Source: an uncultured Pseudomonadota bacterium
GTDB lineage: Bacteria; Pseudomonadota; Gammaproteobacteria; Burkholderiales; Burkholderiaceae
DNA: 15,909 bases
NCBI GenBank assembly: GCA_946480245.1
Contig: CAMLIZ010000104.1
Span: 1 to 15,909, forward strand
Direction of reading: 5' to 3'
A program made the translations under genes and the position numbers. The notes under the pieces are model-generated. The model ran no database searches. It had not been told where the DNA came from and saw only the letters and a list, made by a program, of their open reading frames with translations. Shown here in pieces: positions 14,645 to 15,909 of the stretch (position 1 is its first letter; every line of letters starts with the position of its first letter).

Positions 14645-15504
14645 ATGTTCTTTGGCATGCAAAGCGCGAGCGCGGGGCCACGCTGGCAGAGGCCACGGTG
14701 GTGCTGCCGATCTTCCTGTTTACCGTGCTGGCGATGATCCAGGCGGCGATGGTGTACTACGCCAAGAGCAACCTGAACTACGCTACTTACGAGGCTGCGC
14801 GGGCAGGTACCGTCAGCAATGCGAGCCTCACGTCGATCAACGCGGCGTTCCAGAAGGCAATGCTTCCGTACTACGGCGGAGGCACCACGCTGGGCCAACT
14901 GGCCGATACCGCGGCGAAGGCGGCTTCAGACATCGGCAACGCGACAGTCCGCGTCGAGATCCTCTCGCCCACACAGGAGAGCTTCCAGGACTACAACAGC
15001 CCTCAACTGCAGACGATCCACAAGACCAGCGAGCCAGTGATTCCCAGCGTGGGGCTTGACGAGTTGACGTGTCCACGCGATGTGCCGGGCTGCAAGTCCG
15101 ACCCAAAGAGCAACGCCAGCGGCCAGACGCTGCTGGACGCCAACCTGCTGAAGCTGCGCATCACCTACGGCATCCCGGAGAGCAAGCAGATGCCGATGGT
15201 GGGACGCTTCTACACCTGGGCGCTGAACAAGCTGGGTGCAGGTGCGGGCGATCCGTTCAAGCAGGCGTTGCTCGATGCCAAGCGCATCCCCATCGTGACG
15301 CACACCGTGATGCGCATGCAGTCGGACCCGATCCGCAACACGGCGATGGTGAGTTCGCCGGGCCCGGGCAACGACGGCAAACCCGTGGATCCGGGCCCGG
15401 TGGGCGGCGGGGGCGACCTGCCGGGATGCCCCTGGTGGGATCCGGCCTGCCTGAGCTGTCCGAACGGCACGGGGTCGTGCAAGCCAGACACCTGCGGCGG
15501 CTGA
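14641..15504 (+). CDS. tadE: TadE-like pseudopilin with a Cys-rich C-terminal tail
   Basis: 287 residues. Basic leader MNVLWHAKRERG, then ATLAEATVVLPIFLFTVLAM. Cleavage after Gly12 puts Glu17 at +5, the hallmark of TadE processing, and the EATVVLPI block is the most typical TadE sequence in the window. The helix (about 18-40) is followed by YYAKSNLNYATYEAARAG, also typical, and a large periplasmic domain. The end is unusual: after a Pro/Gly-rich linker, the last 25 residues hold five cysteines (GCPWWDPAC, LSC, GSCKP, TCGG), suggesting a small disulfide knot or metal site. Start by ATGA overlap with the DUF192 gene; the frame is open further left to 14431 but only as a shadow. Likely a minor pilin at the fibre base or tip. 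Confidence 0.87.
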   Translation: MNVLWHAKRERGATLAEATVVLPIFLFTVLAMIQAAMVYYAKSNLNYATYEAARAGTVSNASLTSINAAFQKAMLPYYGGGTTLGQLADTAAKAASDIGNATVRVEILSPTQESFQDYNSPQLQTIHKTSEPVIPSVGLDELTCPRDVPGCKSDPKSNASGQTLLDANLLKLRITYGIPESKQMPMVGRFYTWALNKLGAGAGDPFKQALLDAKRIPIVTHTVMRMQSDPIRNTAMVSSPGPGNDGKPVDPGPVGGGGDLPGCPWWDPACLSCPNGTGSCKPDTCGG

Positions 15505-15528
15505 GAAACAACAACCAGGGAACAGCAG

Positions 15529-15765
15529 ATGAAGCGAGTGTTCGCGACGTTGGTGCAGCTGTGTCTGCAAACCGTGGTGACTGCTTCGGCAGCGCAGGAG
15601 TGCCACGCAGCGGGCCGCATCGAAAGGGTGGCGCCGGCCGACGTCGCGTCGTTCGTCCGGGATCAAAAGGGTTTGACCTTCAAGGGTGGGCGACTCGTGC
15701 GCCGCGTCAATGGCATCTCGGATGCCGGGCAATTGCGCAAGCGACTCCTGGAGGGGGTGGAGTGA
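15529..15765 (+). CDS. Small secreted protein of unknown function
   Basis: 78 residues. The start MKRVFATLVQLCL plus AlaSerAlaAla around 20 reads as a Sec signal peptide, leaving a mature chain of about 55 residues that is basic (FKGGRLVRRVNG, QLRKRLLEG) with one Cys. No family recognised. A ribosome site (AGGGA at 15517-15521) lies seven bases before the ATG, and the gene is 24 bases after tadE. The first 13 residues match those of the next, truncated gene at ten positions, so the two are probably paralogues or share a duplicated signal region. A role in the pilus system is inferred from location only. Confidence 0.65.
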   Translation: MKRVFATLVQLCLQTVVTASAAQECHAAGRIERVAPADVASFVRDQKGLTFKGGRLVRRVNGISDAGQLRKRLLEGVE

Positions 15766-15827
15766 GCCGGCTTCTCGCACAGCGTTGAGACAAACCAGAC
15801 CACAAGAGGGCACGAGGGGCCGAAAAC

Positions 15828-15909
15828 ATGAAGCGACTCATCGCTACGACGGTACAGCTGTGCCTGCTGCTTGCGCTTTTCGTGCTGCAGACGCAGCCGA
15901 TCCCGGTGC
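15828..15909 (+). CDS. Start of a secreted or membrane protein, cut by the right edge
   Basis: Only 27 residues are visible: MKRLIATTVQLCL and then a long Leu-rich hydrophobic run (LLALFVLQTQPIPV). It could be a signal peptide or an N-terminal membrane anchor. The ribosome site is strong (GAGGGG at 15814-15819, eight bases upstream), and the preceding gap of 62 bases contains nothing else I can support. The N terminus is clearly related to the gene at 15529. The continuation outside the window decides its identity; a further pilus component is plausible. Confidence 0.6.
   Translation, partial: MKRLIATTVQLCLLLALFVLQTQPIPV

Noticed and set aside
1..15909. CRISPR arrays, tRNA or rRNA genes, insertion sequences, phage genes
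   Set aside because: No repeat-spacer pattern, no tRNA-like fold, no transposase or integrase, and almost all the window is filled by the genes listed.

Overview
The window reads as one end of a chromosomal Tad (tight adherence, Flp type IVc) pilus locus from a high-GC betaproteobacterium. Burkholderiales, probably a Comamonadaceae-like genus, is the best guess from the GC-rich codon use, the Ala/Lys-rich tail of topoisomerase III and the style of the pilin. This taxonomic call is an inference. All supported genes are on the + strand.

Layout. Positions 3-893 are the 3' end of DNA topoisomerase III (topB), a housekeeping gene flanking the locus. Positions 894-1112 are a leader that should hold the promoter. 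The pilus locus then runs without a break to the right edge: the major Flp-like pilin (1113-1382); an intercistronic hairpin (1397-1424); a very large fusion of an apolipoprotein N-acyltransferase (Lnt)-like protein and a TadG-like pseudopilin (1491-4388); a secreted Cys-containing protein (4385-5218); a TadE/F-like minor pilin (5215-5970); a secreted alpha/beta protein (5973-6656); a tiny second pilin-like protein of 57 residues (6653-6826); CpaB/RcpC (6834-7685); the secretin CpaC/RcpA with two extra C-terminal SH3-like domains (7696-9909); an FHA domain fused to the CpaF/TadA ATPase (9906-11663); TadB (11660-12520); TadC (12523-13419); a lipoprotein (13452-14312); a DUF192 protein (14330-14644); TadE (14641-15504); a small secreted protein (15529-15765); and the start of a related gene cut by the right edge (15828-15909).

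The genes look like one operon. Six junctions are four-base ATGA start/stop overlaps (4385, 5215, 6653, 9906, 11660, 14641), and most other gaps are 2-32 bases. The expected machine is as follows. Pilin and minor pilins are cleaved by a prepilin peptidase. The FHA-CpaF ATPase drives assembly on the TadB/TadC inner-membrane platform. The fibre leaves through the CpaC secretin, with CpaB in the periplasm. No TadV/CpaA prepilin peptidase, TadZ/CpaE or TadD is visible here; they may lie to the right or elsewhere.

The most unusual points are the Lnt-TadG fusion, whose catalytic Glu is replaced by Gln while Lys and Cys are kept; the FHA domain on the motor ATPase; the SH3-like tail on the secretin; the 57-residue pilin-like gene; and the Cys-rich tail of TadE.
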